A stretch of DNA of 64,000 nt, from NCBI RefSeq assembly GCF_001975665.1, contig NZ_CP019419.1:1178001-1242000 (forward strand), in the 5' to 3' direction. Below are positions 27,833 through 35,381 of the stretch, piece by piece. The position numbers and the translations under genes are program-made. This stretch comes from Polaribacter reichenbachii (GTDB lineage Bacteria > Bacteroidota > Bacteroidia > Flavobacteriales > Flavobacteriaceae). Positions within the stretch are counted from its first letter, which is position 1. Every line of letters starts with the position of its first letter. The notes below the pieces were generated by a model, which was not told the DNA's origin, searched no databases, and worked only from the letters and a program-made list of their open reading frames with translations.

Positions 27833-28243
27833 ATGAAAAAAACAGTACTTGTTTTTAGCTTGTTAATTCTAGCAATTCTTCTTCTTTTTCAGTTTAGTAA
27901 ATACGCTTTAATATCTAATGATTTACAACTCGAAATTATTATAGGATTAATTGCAATTGTGTTCTTTTTTATCGGAATATTTATCCATAAAAAAAGTCTT
28001 CAAAAACCAGTTGTTTCATCCTCAGTAATTAATCAGAAAAAAATTAAAGAGTTAGAAATTAGTAATCGAGAATATGAAGTTTTACAAAAAATAGCAGAAG
28101 GTTTATCTAACAAAGAAATTGCTAACGATTTATTTGTATCTGAAAGCACCATTAAAACACACGTTTCCAATATACTACTTAAATTAAATGCAAAGCGAAG
28201 AACACAAGCAATTCAGATAGCAAAAGCGTATAAAATCATTTAA
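27833..28243 (+). CDS. Membrane-anchored LuxR-type HTH regulator
   Basis: A 136-aa protein with two predicted membrane helices (VLVFSLLILAILLLFQF, about 4-20; IIIGLIAIVFFFIGIFI, about 35-51) followed by a short linker and a complete LuxR/GerE HTH (ISNREYEVLQKIAEGLSNKE then FVSESTIKTHVSNILLKLN, about 75-125). No receiver or ligand domain is present. It could be a membrane-tethered transcription factor. It follows the dehydrogenase by 9 bp. Targets unknown. Confidence 0.9.
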   Translation: MKKTVLVFSLLILAILLLFQFSKYALISNDLQLEIIIGLIAIVFFFIGIFIHKKSLQKPVVSSSVINQKKIKELEISNREYEVLQKIAEGLSNKEIANDLFVSESTIKTHVSNILLKLNAKRRTQAIQIAKAYKII

Positions 28244-28348
28244 ATTTTTATATTTTTAACCTTTAAATGTATGTTTGGTACTTTAGTATGATTACCAAAT
28301 AACATTCATTTTTTACTTTCGGTTGATTAATTTTAATTTTATTATCAG

Positions 28349-28813
28349 ATGAAAAGTACAGTTTTAAAATTTGGCTCTTATGGGCTTTTAGTAGGGTTTA
28401 TTATTTTCTCTCTACATCTCTTTTTTGGTGTAGAAAATCTACAAAATTCTACCAATGAAATATTAGGTTATATATCTATATTTCTCTCTCTTTCTTTTAT
28501 ATTTTTTGGGATAAAACATTACAGAGATAAAGAAAATGATGGACTTATTTCTTTAGGAAAAGCAATTAAAATAGGTCTTTTAATCTCTGTTTTAGTAGCA
28601 ATAGGAGTTGCTTTTGCAGATTTTATTTACACTAAATTTATAAATCCGTCCTTTTTTACTGACTATGAACAAAAGTTAATAGCACAAGGTAGAGAAAAAG
28701 AAATTATAGAAATGACAAGTACAACAGCTGCTATTTTTATGCTAATTTTGGTAACTATTATTGGTTTTATAATTTCATTGATTTCTGGAATTATTTTACA
28801 ACGTAAAAATTAA
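28349..28813 (+). CDS. DUF4199 domain-containing membrane protein
   Basis: A 154-aa protein with four predicted membrane helices (near 12-27, 38-55, 76-95 and 128-149). The pattern YISIFLSLSFIFFGIKHYRDKENDG-ISLGKAIKIGLLIS, then ADFIYTKFINPSFF and KLIAQGREKEIIEM before the last helix, is typical of DUF4199. Role unknown. First of a run of short same-strand genes up to 30467, with 4-bp spacing to the next. Confidence 0.9.
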   Translation: MKSTVLKFGSYGLLVGFIIFSLHLFFGVENLQNSTNEILGYISIFLSLSFIFFGIKHYRDKENDGLISLGKAIKIGLLISVLVAIGVAFADFIYTKFINPSFFTDYEQKLIAQGREKEIIEMTSTTAAIFMLILVTIIGFIISLISGIILQRKN

Positions 28814-28817
28814 AAAG

Positions 28818-29276
28818 ATGCAATACAAAGCAAATTCACCCGAAGATTATATTTCTCAGGTTCCAGAAGAACGAAAAGAAACTTTACATAAATTACGTAA
28901 AACTATAAAAGATAATTTACCTGAAGGCTTTGAAGAAGGTATGCAATACAACTTTATAAGCTATTTCGTGCCACATTCTGTATATCCAGATGGTTATCAT
29001 TGCAACCCAAAAGAACCTTTACCTTTTATGAGTTTTGCATCGCAAAAAAATTCGGTTAATTTTTATCATTCTGGTATTTATGCAAACAAAGAAATTTACG
29101 ATTGGTTTGTTGCTGAATACCCAAAGCATTGTAAACGTAAATTAGATATGGGTAAAAGTTGTGTGCGTTTTAAAAAGTTAGCCGAAATTCCTTATGAATT
29201 AATTGCAGAATTAGTACGTAAAATATCTGTTGATGAATGGATAAATACTTACGAAACTGCCTTAAAAAAGAAATAA
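28818..29276 (+). CDS. DUF1801 (YdhG-like) protein
   Basis: A 152-aa soluble protein: YKANSPEDYISQVPEERKE, LRKTIKDNLPEGFEEGMQYNFISY, LPFMSFASQKNSVNFYHSG and the end MGKSCVRFKKLAEIPYELIA are characteristic of DUF1801. Family members include Bacillus FrataXin-like YdhG, proposed as an iron chaperone. It lies 4 bp after the DUF4199 gene and 3 bp before a glyoxalase-fold gene, so the three are one transcription unit. Confidence 0.9.
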   Translation: MQYKANSPEDYISQVPEERKETLHKLRKTIKDNLPEGFEEGMQYNFISYFVPHSVYPDGYHCNPKEPLPFMSFASQKNSVNFYHSGIYANKEIYDWFVAEYPKHCKRKLDMGKSCVRFKKLAEIPYELIAELVRKISVDEWINTYETALKKK

Positions 29277-29279
29277 AAT

Positions 29280-29666
29280 ATGAAAAATAGAGTTACAGGA
29301 ATTGGAGGTTTATTTTTTAAATCTGATGATCCGAAAGCAGCGAAAGATTGGTACAAAAAGCACTTAGGTTTTAATACTGACGATTGGGGTTCTACTTTTT
29401 GGTGGAAAGATAAACAAGGTAATGACGCTTCTACGCAATGGAGTCCTTTTGCCAAGAAAACAGATTATTTTGAACCCTCAAAAAAAGACTTTATGTTTAA
29501 TTATAGAGTCGAAAATTTAGTAGAATTGTTATCAGAATTAAAAAAAGAAGGTGTTACTATTGTTGGAGAAATGCAAGAATTTGAATATGGTAAATTCGGC
29601 TGGATTTTAGATAACGAAGGTAATAAAATAGAACTTTGGGAACCTGTAGATCAGGCTTTTAAATAA
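29280..29666 (+). CDS. VOC (glyoxalase/bleomycin-resistance fold) protein
   Basis: A 128-aa vicinal-oxygen-chelate fold protein: FFKSDDPKAAKDWYKKHLGF starts the first beta-alpha-beta module, then DWGSTFWWKDKQGND, and the second module VENLVELLSELKKEGVTIVGEM ends FGWILDNEGNKIELWEPVD (metal-binding Glu in the final strand). The substrate cannot be told; many such proteins detoxify or bind small molecules. It is 3 bp after the DUF1801 gene. Confidence 0.92.
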   Translation: MKNRVTGIGGLFFKSDDPKAAKDWYKKHLGFNTDDWGSTFWWKDKQGNDASTQWSPFAKKTDYFEPSKKDFMFNYRVENLVELLSELKKEGVTIVGEMQEFEYGKFGWILDNEGNKIELWEPVDQAFK

Positions 29667-29704
29667 ATTTAATAAATAATTAATTAACTATAAATCAGAA
29701 TATT

Positions 29705-30064
29705 ATGTTGTATAAAAAAGGTAATTTATATCACAGACCAACTCAAGAGAATGCACAAAATTTTAGTGAAAAATCAAAAGATAGTACCGCTAAAATTAAA
29801 GACGGAGCTAAAAATGTAATTGATGGTGCAAAAGAAAAAATCAATGAAACTTTTACTGATGAAAATATAGAAAAAGTAAAACAAAAGGCCACTGAATTTA
29901 CAGATGATGCAAAAGAAGCTTTTGACATTATTTCTGAAAAAGGATCAGAATTTGCTCATGAAGCAGCAGAACACTTAGCCGATTTTGCGGAAGACGCTCA
30001 AGAAGAAATTAAGGAAGCTACAGCAAGAGTAAAAAACTTCTTAAAAAAGATTACTAGTAAATAA
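29705..30064 (+). CDS. LEA/YtxH-like amphipathic helical protein, 119 aa
   Basis: After a short start (MLYKKGNLYHRPTQENAQNF) almost the whole protein consists of 11-mer-like Lys/Glu/Ala repeats: AKIKDGAKNVIDGAKEKI, KVKQKATEFTDDAKEAFD, AAEHLADFAEDAQEEIKEAT. This is the pattern of LEA-like or YtxH-type proteins thought to protect membranes or proteins during desiccation, cold or osmotic stress. No membrane helix or signal peptide is seen. It is 4 bp before a DoxX-like membrane protein gene. The stress role is family-level inference. Confidence 0.8.
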   Translation: MLYKKGNLYHRPTQENAQNFSEKSKDSTAKIKDGAKNVIDGAKEKINETFTDENIEKVKQKATEFTDDAKEAFDIISEKGSEFAHEAAEHLADFAEDAQEEIKEATARVKNFLKKITSK

Positions 30065-30068
30065 TTAG

Positions 30069-30467
30069 ATGAAGTTTTTATCCAACTATCCAACAGAGGT
30101 TTTAATACTCTTATTTTTAATAATAACTTTTATTCTATCTTCTGTTGAAAAGTTGTTAGATTGGAAAGGAAATGTTTCTTTTATAAAAGATCATTTTAAA
30201 AACTCGCCTTTAAAAAATAGTGTTCCCTTATTATTAACTATTCTTTTAGTAATAGAAATAATTGCATCTGTTTTAATGATAACAGGGGTTTTTCAAATTT
30301 ATATTTCTGAAGCCAAAGAAATTGCTTTACTAGGTTTAGAGCTTTCTGCAATCAGTTTAATTTTTATGCTCATTGGGCAACGTCTCGCAAAAGATTATCC
30401 AGGAGCAATGAGCTTAGCTGTCTATTTTATCATTAACCTTTTAGGTGTTTATTTATTAAATAACTAA
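30069..30467 (+). CDS. DoxX-like membrane protein
   Basis: A 132-aa protein with four predicted membrane helices (VLILLFLIITFILSSVEKLL, LLLTILLVIEIIASVLMIT, IALLGLELSAISLIFMLIG, and AVYFIINLLGVYLLNN). The E-K-L-x-D-W...F-x-K/D-H-F pattern after the first helix fits the DoxX family. Function unknown; some members are linked to redox or thiosulfate metabolism. Last gene of the run, followed by a strong terminator. Confidence 0.8.
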   Translation: MKFLSNYPTEVLILLFLIITFILSSVEKLLDWKGNVSFIKDHFKNSPLKNSVPLLLTILLVIEIIASVLMITGVFQIYISEAKEIALLGLELSAISLIFMLIGQRLAKDYPGAMSLAVYFIINLLGVYLLNN

Positions 30468-30511
30468 AATCTATTAATTATTAAAATAACTATAATTTAT
30501 AACTATAATTT

Positions 30512-30541
30512 AACCCCTTAAAACTTGCGTTTTAAGGGGTT
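30512..30541 (+). terminator. Rho-independent terminator
   Basis: Perfect 13-bp arms aaccccttaaaac and gttttaaggggtt with a 4-nt loop, then a T-rich run. Ends the 28349-30467 unit; it may also serve the convergent methyltransferase. Confidence 0.9.
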
Positions 30542-30611
30542 TTCTTTTTTTTGTAAGGTAAATCTATCAATTTACAAACAAAATAGATTATAACTTATTT
30601 AAAACTTAATT

Positions 30612-31469
30612 TTACTTCTTTTTAAGTACATAAATTAAAGAAGAATACTCTTTTGTTGTTTTTGCTTTTAAATTTGATTTGAATCCTTTTAAAAATGCAG
30701 AAATTGGTTTCATTGCACCTACTTTATATTTTTCACTTAATAGAGAAACGTAATAAGCATCAAACATCATTGGTAAAGTTTTTTCTACAAGCATATATTC
30801 TTTAGCAAATAATTTAGAAATTGAATTCTGAGAAAAATGCCATAAATGTCTTGGAACATCAAAAGCTGCCCAAAATTGCTGATAATAATTTGCATCGTAA
30901 CTTTTATAATTTGGCACTGCAATTACCAACCTACCCTTTTCTGAAAGCAAATTATTTAAGGTTGTAATATATTCTTCTAAATTTTCTACATGTTCTAAAA
31001 CGTGCCAAAGGGTAATTACATCAAACAGATTATTTTTAAATGTTGATAAATCTTCTTGTAAAGTAATTCCTTTTTTTAAAGCAATATTTCTGGCTCCAAT
31101 ATCTGGTTCTGTACCGTAAACGTTCCAAGAATTATTTGCACAAACTTTTAAAAAATCTCCTGTTCCTGCACCAACATCTAAAATATTTTTTGATGAAGTT
31201 GTAAAAGAATTCATCAGCTTTAGTTTTCTTTTTAAGGTGATGTTTTTTACAGATTGATATACTTTATCAAACAACGATTTTTTAGAATCGGTATGAGAAA
31301 TATAATCTTCGCTTTTATAATAATCTCCTAAATTTTCAGGAATAGGAACTGTAACTAACATATCAAACTCCTCATTCTTTTTTACCTGATAAACTTCACC
31401 AGAAACCGTAAAATCTTTACACTCTAAAAAAGGTTTTAAATCTTTATAAAAATCGATTTTCTTATTCAT
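30612..31469 (-). CDS. SAM-dependent methyltransferase (Methyltransf_23 type)
   Basis: A 285-aa class I methyltransferase. SAM motif I is ILDVGAGTGDFLKVCANN, with an acidic YGTEPD, then LFDVITLWHVLEHVENLEEY and RLVIAVPNYKSYDANYY. The WHVLEHV and AVPN pattern matches UbiG-like small-molecule or glycan methyltransferases. The N-terminal 60 residues and the C-terminal part (HFSQNSISKLF...) are as in flavobacterial homologues. Substrate unknown. It lies downstream of mnmG on the same strand, about 110 bp away with a palindrome and a parS-like site between. Confidence 0.88.
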   Translation of the reverse strand: MNKKIDFYKDLKPFLECKDFTVSGEVYQVKKNEEFDMLVTVPIPENLGDYYKSEDYISHTDSKKSLFDKVYQSVKNITLKRKLKLMNSFTTSSKNILDVGAGTGDFLKVCANNSWNVYGTEPDIGARNIALKKGITLQEDLSTFKNNLFDVITLWHVLEHVENLEEYITTLNNLLSEKGRLVIAVPNYKSYDANYYQQFWAAFDVPRHLWHFSQNSISKLFAKEYMLVEKTLPMMFDAYYVSLLSEKYKVGAMKPISAFLKGFKSNLKAKTTKEYSSLIYVLKKK

Positions 31470-31490
31470 TTCTAATCATCTTAAAATTGA

Positions 31491-31512
31491 AATTCCTGCC
31501 TAAGCAGGAATT
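31491..31512. repeat. Short perfect palindrome
   Basis: aattcctgc (31491-31499), loop ctaa, gcaggaatt (31504-31512), followed by a T run at 31523-31531. Could act as a weak terminator; similar palindromes occur repeatedly in Bacteroidota. Confidence 0.45.
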
Positions 31513-31545
31513 AAATATTCAGTTTTTTTTTAGTAATTTATATTT

Positions 31546-31561
31546 TGTTCCACGAGGAACA
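31546..31561. promoter_or_regulatory. parS-like site 1 (downstream of mnmG)
   Basis: TGTTCCACGAGGAACA is one base from the perfect palindrome TGTTCCACGTGGAACA and close to the Bacillus parS consensus TGTTNCACGTGAAACA. It lies 20 bp beyond the mnmG stop. Confidence 0.5.
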
Positions 31562-31581
31562 TCTATAAAATTACAGATAAA

Positions 31582-33459
31582 TTATCTACCCATATAAACT
31601 AATAAAACAGAAATATCACTAGGTGAAACTCCGCTAATTCTACTTGCTTGAGAAATAGAAGTTGGTTGAATTTTACTTAATTTTTCTCTAGCTTCAAAAG
31701 ACAAAGATTTTACTTTTTGATAATTAAAACTAGAAGGAATCATTACATTCTCTAAACGATTTAACTTATCTGCATTGTTCTTTTCTTTCGCAATATATCC
31801 AGAATATTTTAAGTGAATTTCAGCTTGTTCTATAACTTCTTTATCAATTGAATTCTCTTCTAAAAACGCACTTAGTTTTTTAACATTTTTAAAATCAGAA
31901 AAACTTAATTGTGGTCTTGCAGCGATTTTAAAAAGCTTCATGGATTGATTTACTAAAGCTAAATTTTTAGCTTCTAAAATAGGATTTATTTCCTCTTGCT
32001 TAACACTAGTTTTTTCTAAAAACTGAATTAATAAATCTGTTTTTCTTTGCTTTTCTAAAACACGATCCATTCTTTCTTTTGAAGCTAAACCAAGTTCAAA
32101 AGCTTTAGGCGTTAATCTTAAATCTGCATTATCTTGTCTTAATAATGTTCTATATTCTGCTCTAGAAGTAAACATTCTATAAGGTTCTTCTGTACCTTTT
32201 GTAATTAAATCATCAACCAAAACACCAATATACGCTTCGTTTCTTTTTAGAATAAAAGGTTCTTTTTCTTGCACTTTTAAAGCTGCGTTTACACCTGCCA
32301 TTAATCCTTGAGCAGCTGCTTCTTCATAACCTGTTGTTCCATTAATCTGACCTGCAAAAAACAAGTTTTTAATTAACTTAGTTTCTAAAGAATGTTTTAA
32401 TTGCGTTGGTGGAAAATAATCATATTCTATTGCATAACCATATCTTAAAAACTTCACGTTTTCGAAACCTTCAATAGCTCTTATTGCTTTGTCTTGTATA
32501 TCTTCTGGTAAAGAAGTTGAAAACCCATTTACATACATTTCACAAGTTGTCCATCCTTCTGGTTCAACAAAAATTTGATGTCTTTCTTTAGTTGCAAAAC
32601 GATTGATTTTATCTTCTACAGAAGGACAATATCTTGGCCCAGTTGATTTAATTCTACCATTAAACATTGGAGACCTATCAAAGCCTTCTTTTAATAATTC
32701 GTGTACTTTTAGATTAGTATACGTTAAGTAACAAGAACGTTGTTTCACCAAATTTTTAGTTACTGGTAAATAAGAAAACTTCTCAGTATTTTCATCTCCT
32801 GGTTGTTCTAACATTTTAGAATAATCTAAAGATCTACCATCTACTCTTGGAGGAGTTCCTGTTTTCATTCTACCAGACTCAAAACCTTTAGCAACTAAGT
32901 CTTCTGTTATTCCAGTTGATGCTCCTTCTCCTGCTCTACCTCCACCAAAAGTTTTCTCTCCAATATGGATTAATCCATTTAAGAAAGTACCAGCTGTTAT
33001 AACGACTGTCTTTGCTTTTATTTCTAAACCTAAAGCTGTTTTAACACCTATAATTTTATCATCATCAAATAATAATCCGTTTACAGAATCTTGATAAAAA
33101 TCTACGTTTTCAGTTTGCTCTAACATCGTTCTCCAAGCTTCTGCAAACTGCATTCTATCAGATTGCGCTCTTGGACTCCACATAGCAGGTCCTTTCGATT
33201 TATTTAGCATTTTAAACTGAATAGCTGTCTTGTCTGTAACAATAGCGCTATAACCTCCTAAAGCATCTATTTCTCTTACAATTTGTCCTTTTGCAATTCC
33301 ACCCATAGCAGGATTACAACTCATCTGCGCAATGTTTTGCAAGTTCATTGTAATTAATAAAGTGTGTGCACCCATATTTGCAGCTGCAGCTGCAGCTTCA
33401 CTTCCTGCATGACCTCCACCTACTACAATAACATCGTATGTTGTTGAAAATAAACTCAT
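31582..33459 (-). CDS. mnmG: tRNA uridine-5-carboxymethylaminomethyl(34) synthesis enzyme MnmG
   Basis: With MnmE (not in this window) it installs the cmnm5 group on U34 of certain tRNAs, using FAD, NADH and methylene-tetrahydrofolate. The 625-aa protein shows the FAD-binding GGGHAGSEAAAAAANMG, QMSCNPAMGGIAKGQ, GGGRAGEGASTGITEDL, the GidA signature GPRYCPSVEDKI, the second signature FAGQINGTTGYEEAAAQGL, and a C-terminal helical domain ending SLSFEAREKLSKIQPTSISQ. Length is normal. The gene is bracketed by two parS-like sequences (31546 and 33471), notable because gidA/mnmG is next to oriC in many bacteria. Confidence 0.97.
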   Translation of the reverse strand: MSLFSTTYDVIVVGGGHAGSEAAAAAANMGAHTLLITMNLQNIAQMSCNPAMGGIAKGQIVREIDALGGYSAIVTDKTAIQFKMLNKSKGPAMWSPRAQSDRMQFAEAWRTMLEQTENVDFYQDSVNGLLFDDDKIIGVKTALGLEIKAKTVVITAGTFLNGLIHIGEKTFGGGRAGEGASTGITEDLVAKGFESGRMKTGTPPRVDGRSLDYSKMLEQPGDENTEKFSYLPVTKNLVKQRSCYLTYTNLKVHELLKEGFDRSPMFNGRIKSTGPRYCPSVEDKINRFATKERHQIFVEPEGWTTCEMYVNGFSTSLPEDIQDKAIRAIEGFENVKFLRYGYAIEYDYFPPTQLKHSLETKLIKNLFFAGQINGTTGYEEAAAQGLMAGVNAALKVQEKEPFILKRNEAYIGVLVDDLITKGTEEPYRMFTSRAEYRTLLRQDNADLRLTPKAFELGLASKERMDRVLEKQRKTDLLIQFLEKTSVKQEEINPILEAKNLALVNQSMKLFKIAARPQLSFSDFKNVKKLSAFLEENSIDKEVIEQAEIHLKYSGYIAKEKNNADKLNRLENVMIPSSFNYQKVKSLSFEAREKLSKIQPTSISQASRISGVSPSDISVLLVYMGR

Positions 33460-33470
33460 TTTTTTATAAT

Positions 33471-33486
33471 AGTTCCACGTGAAACT
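33471..33486. promoter_or_regulatory. parS-like site 2 (upstream of mnmG)
   Basis: AGTTCCACGTGAAACT: the inner 14 bases match the parS core GTTNCACGTGAAAC exactly. It fills the 29-bp gap between ybeY and mnmG. Confidence 0.6.
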
Positions 33487-33488
33487 TT

Positions 33489-33911
33489 TTACTTTTTTTC
33501 TAAATTAAATAATGATAAAGCTTTGTTTTCTTCACTTCTCATTTCTTCTTTTTCTTCTTCGGATTTATCTTTAAAACCCATATAATGCAAAACACCATGA
33601 ATCATTACTCTGTGTAATTCATCATCAAAAGAAACCTTAAAATCATTGGCATTGTCTTCAACTCTTTCAACAGAAATATAAATATCTCCATTAATAAGTT
33701 TACCTAAAGAATTATCAAAACTAATAACATCTGTTAAAGTATCGTGTTCTAAAAACTCAACATTAAGTTTATGAAGATAAACATCATCACAAAAAATATA
33801 ATTGATTTCTCCTAATTCAAAACCTTTATCAATAACAATTTTATTGATCCAGTTCTCTAAAGATTTTTCATCTTTTAATTTGAAGTCTGTTTCGTAATTA
33901 AACGTTATCAT
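33489..33911 (-). CDS. ybeY: Endoribonuclease YbeY (rRNA maturation)
   Basis: Metal-dependent RNase acting in 16S rRNA 3'-end maturation and ribosome quality control. The 140-aa product has LNVEFLEHDTLTDVISFDN, NGDIYISVERV and the zinc region HRVMIHGVLHYMGFKDKSEEE. In E. coli-type YbeY the third zinc ligand is a His after GxD/H (HGxLHxxGxDH); here that position reads GFKDK, with Lys instead. I recall the same change in other Bacteroidota, so it is probably lineage-typical. It lies between mnmG and an unknown gene, whose stop overlaps its start by one base. Confidence 0.93.
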   Translation of the reverse strand: MITFNYETDFKLKDEKSLENWINKIVIDKGFELGEINYIFCDDVYLHKLNVEFLEHDTLTDVISFDNSLGKLINGDIYISVERVEDNANDFKVSFDDELHRVMIHGVLHYMGFKDKSEEEKEEMRSEENKALSLFNLEKK

Positions 33912-35380
33912 TATAATTTATTTGTTTGAATTGTAAACTGTTTTAATTTGATATCATAAGCTATAAAACGAAAACTTGACTTTAAAAAACAACTAGATTC
34001 GTATTTAAAATTACTAATATCATCTAACTTGTCTATGTATTCTTTTTTATCAATTTCTTTATAAAAAGAAGCTGGTAAATCTTCATCTAATAAATTACCA
34101 TCAATATCAATTAATAACTCAAAGAATCGTTTATTTTTAAATATAGTAGCATTATCAAAGAAGCTTTCATCAACTACTCTAGGACCAAAACCTGAAGGTA
34201 TACTTCTTTGAATACTTTGTTGAATATGCATTTGATGTTGTTGCATATGCCACATAAACTGTTGATGATGCCACCACCAATTATAATTATAGTTATAAGA
34301 AATATCTACATAATCAACTCGAATTCTAATTTTATTTGAATTCGTTTTATTAGCTGTAACAGTTGGATTGTATTTATTTTTACCTGCGTTTTTTAAAAAA
34401 TTTTCTATTCCTTGAAACTCAGAGTTTCCTTTTATACTACTAGAAAGAGAATCATCAAAAACAATAGTATTTAAAGATTTACCTGTATTAATATCAGAAA
34501 TATTTAAGAAACCAGATTTTTTAGAAACTGCTAATTGAAAAAGTTTTTCTTTAGTGAAAAAAGAAGTTGCTTTCTTAAATTTTTCTCCATTAGCATTCTC
34601 AAAAATAAAAAATGTAGGCTTTAATATAGGTTCATTTAAATTAAACTTTAATAACTGAGTAGTATTTGATTTTTTGTTATTTAATGAAATACCTACAAGA
34701 TTTACATTAAAAGGTTCATCAGAATCTCTAGTAAAAAATAACGTATTGTTTTCGAAATATAATCTTACTTTATTTGTAGCTCCATTAGCAACAAACTCAT
34801 CAGTTTTTATAGATGTAACAGATTCGTTTTCAAAAAAACTTTTTACTTCTAAGTTATCTTCTAAAACCAACTCTTTGGTTTCTGGTTTACTATTACCAAT
34901 AAAAGAAGTAACCTTAAAAACATCATCAGTTTTATATATTAAAATTGATTTATCTTTAGTTCTTATAGAAGTAACAAAGTCATCATGAGAAAACACTTCT
35001 GATTCATTTTTCTCATTTGTATCAAGATTATATTCTACAGATTTAATAAATGATTTCTTTTTAATTGAATAGCTCAAAATAAGAGATAAGACATTATTCT
35101 TTTTATGAAAAGACACTAAACCAAAAGATTTTTCATTATTTAAACTTGGTAATTCAACAACTTCATTACCATCAAATAAATAAGAAAATACTTTAAAGTT
35201 CTTCATTTTTTTATTTTTAGTAAAAATTAAATGAAAAGAATCTGTGTCTGATAAATCTCCTGAAAACGTGTTTTCTGTTTTATATTCTTTTGGAATAACA
35301 ATACTATTAAAAGTAATATTATTTGCATGTAAAACAGTTGTATAAACTAACACAATTAATAAGATAAACTTTCTATACAT
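33911..35380 (-). CDS. Secreted protein of unknown function with a Trp/His/Met-rich patch
   Basis: A 489-aa protein with signal peptide (FILLIVLVYTTVLHA, about 4-18). The first 300 residues look like repeated beta strands (for example MKNFKVFSYLFDGNEVVEL, VRLYFENNTLFFTRDSD), perhaps a propeller-like fold. Around residues 362-385 is an unusual aromatic/His/Met patch, YNWWWHHQQFMWHMQQHQMH, that could bind metal or haem. It lies 1 bp after the DUF4175 gene and its stop overlaps ybeY's start (TAATG), so it is in one operon with both. No family recognised; a periplasmic or surface role is inferred. Confidence 0.75.
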   Translation of the reverse strand: MYRKFILLIVLVYTTVLHANNITFNSIVIPKEYKTENTFSGDLSDTDSFHLIFTKNKKMKNFKVFSYLFDGNEVVELPSLNNEKSFGLVSFHKKNNVLSLILSYSIKKKSFIKSVEYNLDTNEKNESEVFSHDDFVTSIRTKDKSILIYKTDDVFKVTSFIGNSKPETKELVLEDNLEVKSFFENESVTSIKTDEFVANGATNKVRLYFENNTLFFTRDSDEPFNVNLVGISLNNKKSNTTQLLKFNLNEPILKPTFFIFENANGEKFKKATSFFTKEKLFQLAVSKKSGFLNISDINTGKSLNTIVFDDSLSSSIKGNSEFQGIENFLKNAGKNKYNPTVTANKTNSNKIRIRVDYVDISYNYNYNWWWHHQQFMWHMQQHQMHIQQSIQRSIPSGFGPRVVDESFFDNATIFKNKRFFELLIDIDGNLLDEDLPASFYKEIDKKEYIDKLDDISNFKYESSCFLKSSFRFIAYDIKLKQFTIQTNKL

Positions 35381-35381
35381 T

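Noticed and set aside
29743..29928. Minus-strand ORF over the LEA-like gene
   Set aside because: A mirror of the Lys/Glu/Ala-rich codons, which read as Phe/Ser-rich on the other strand.
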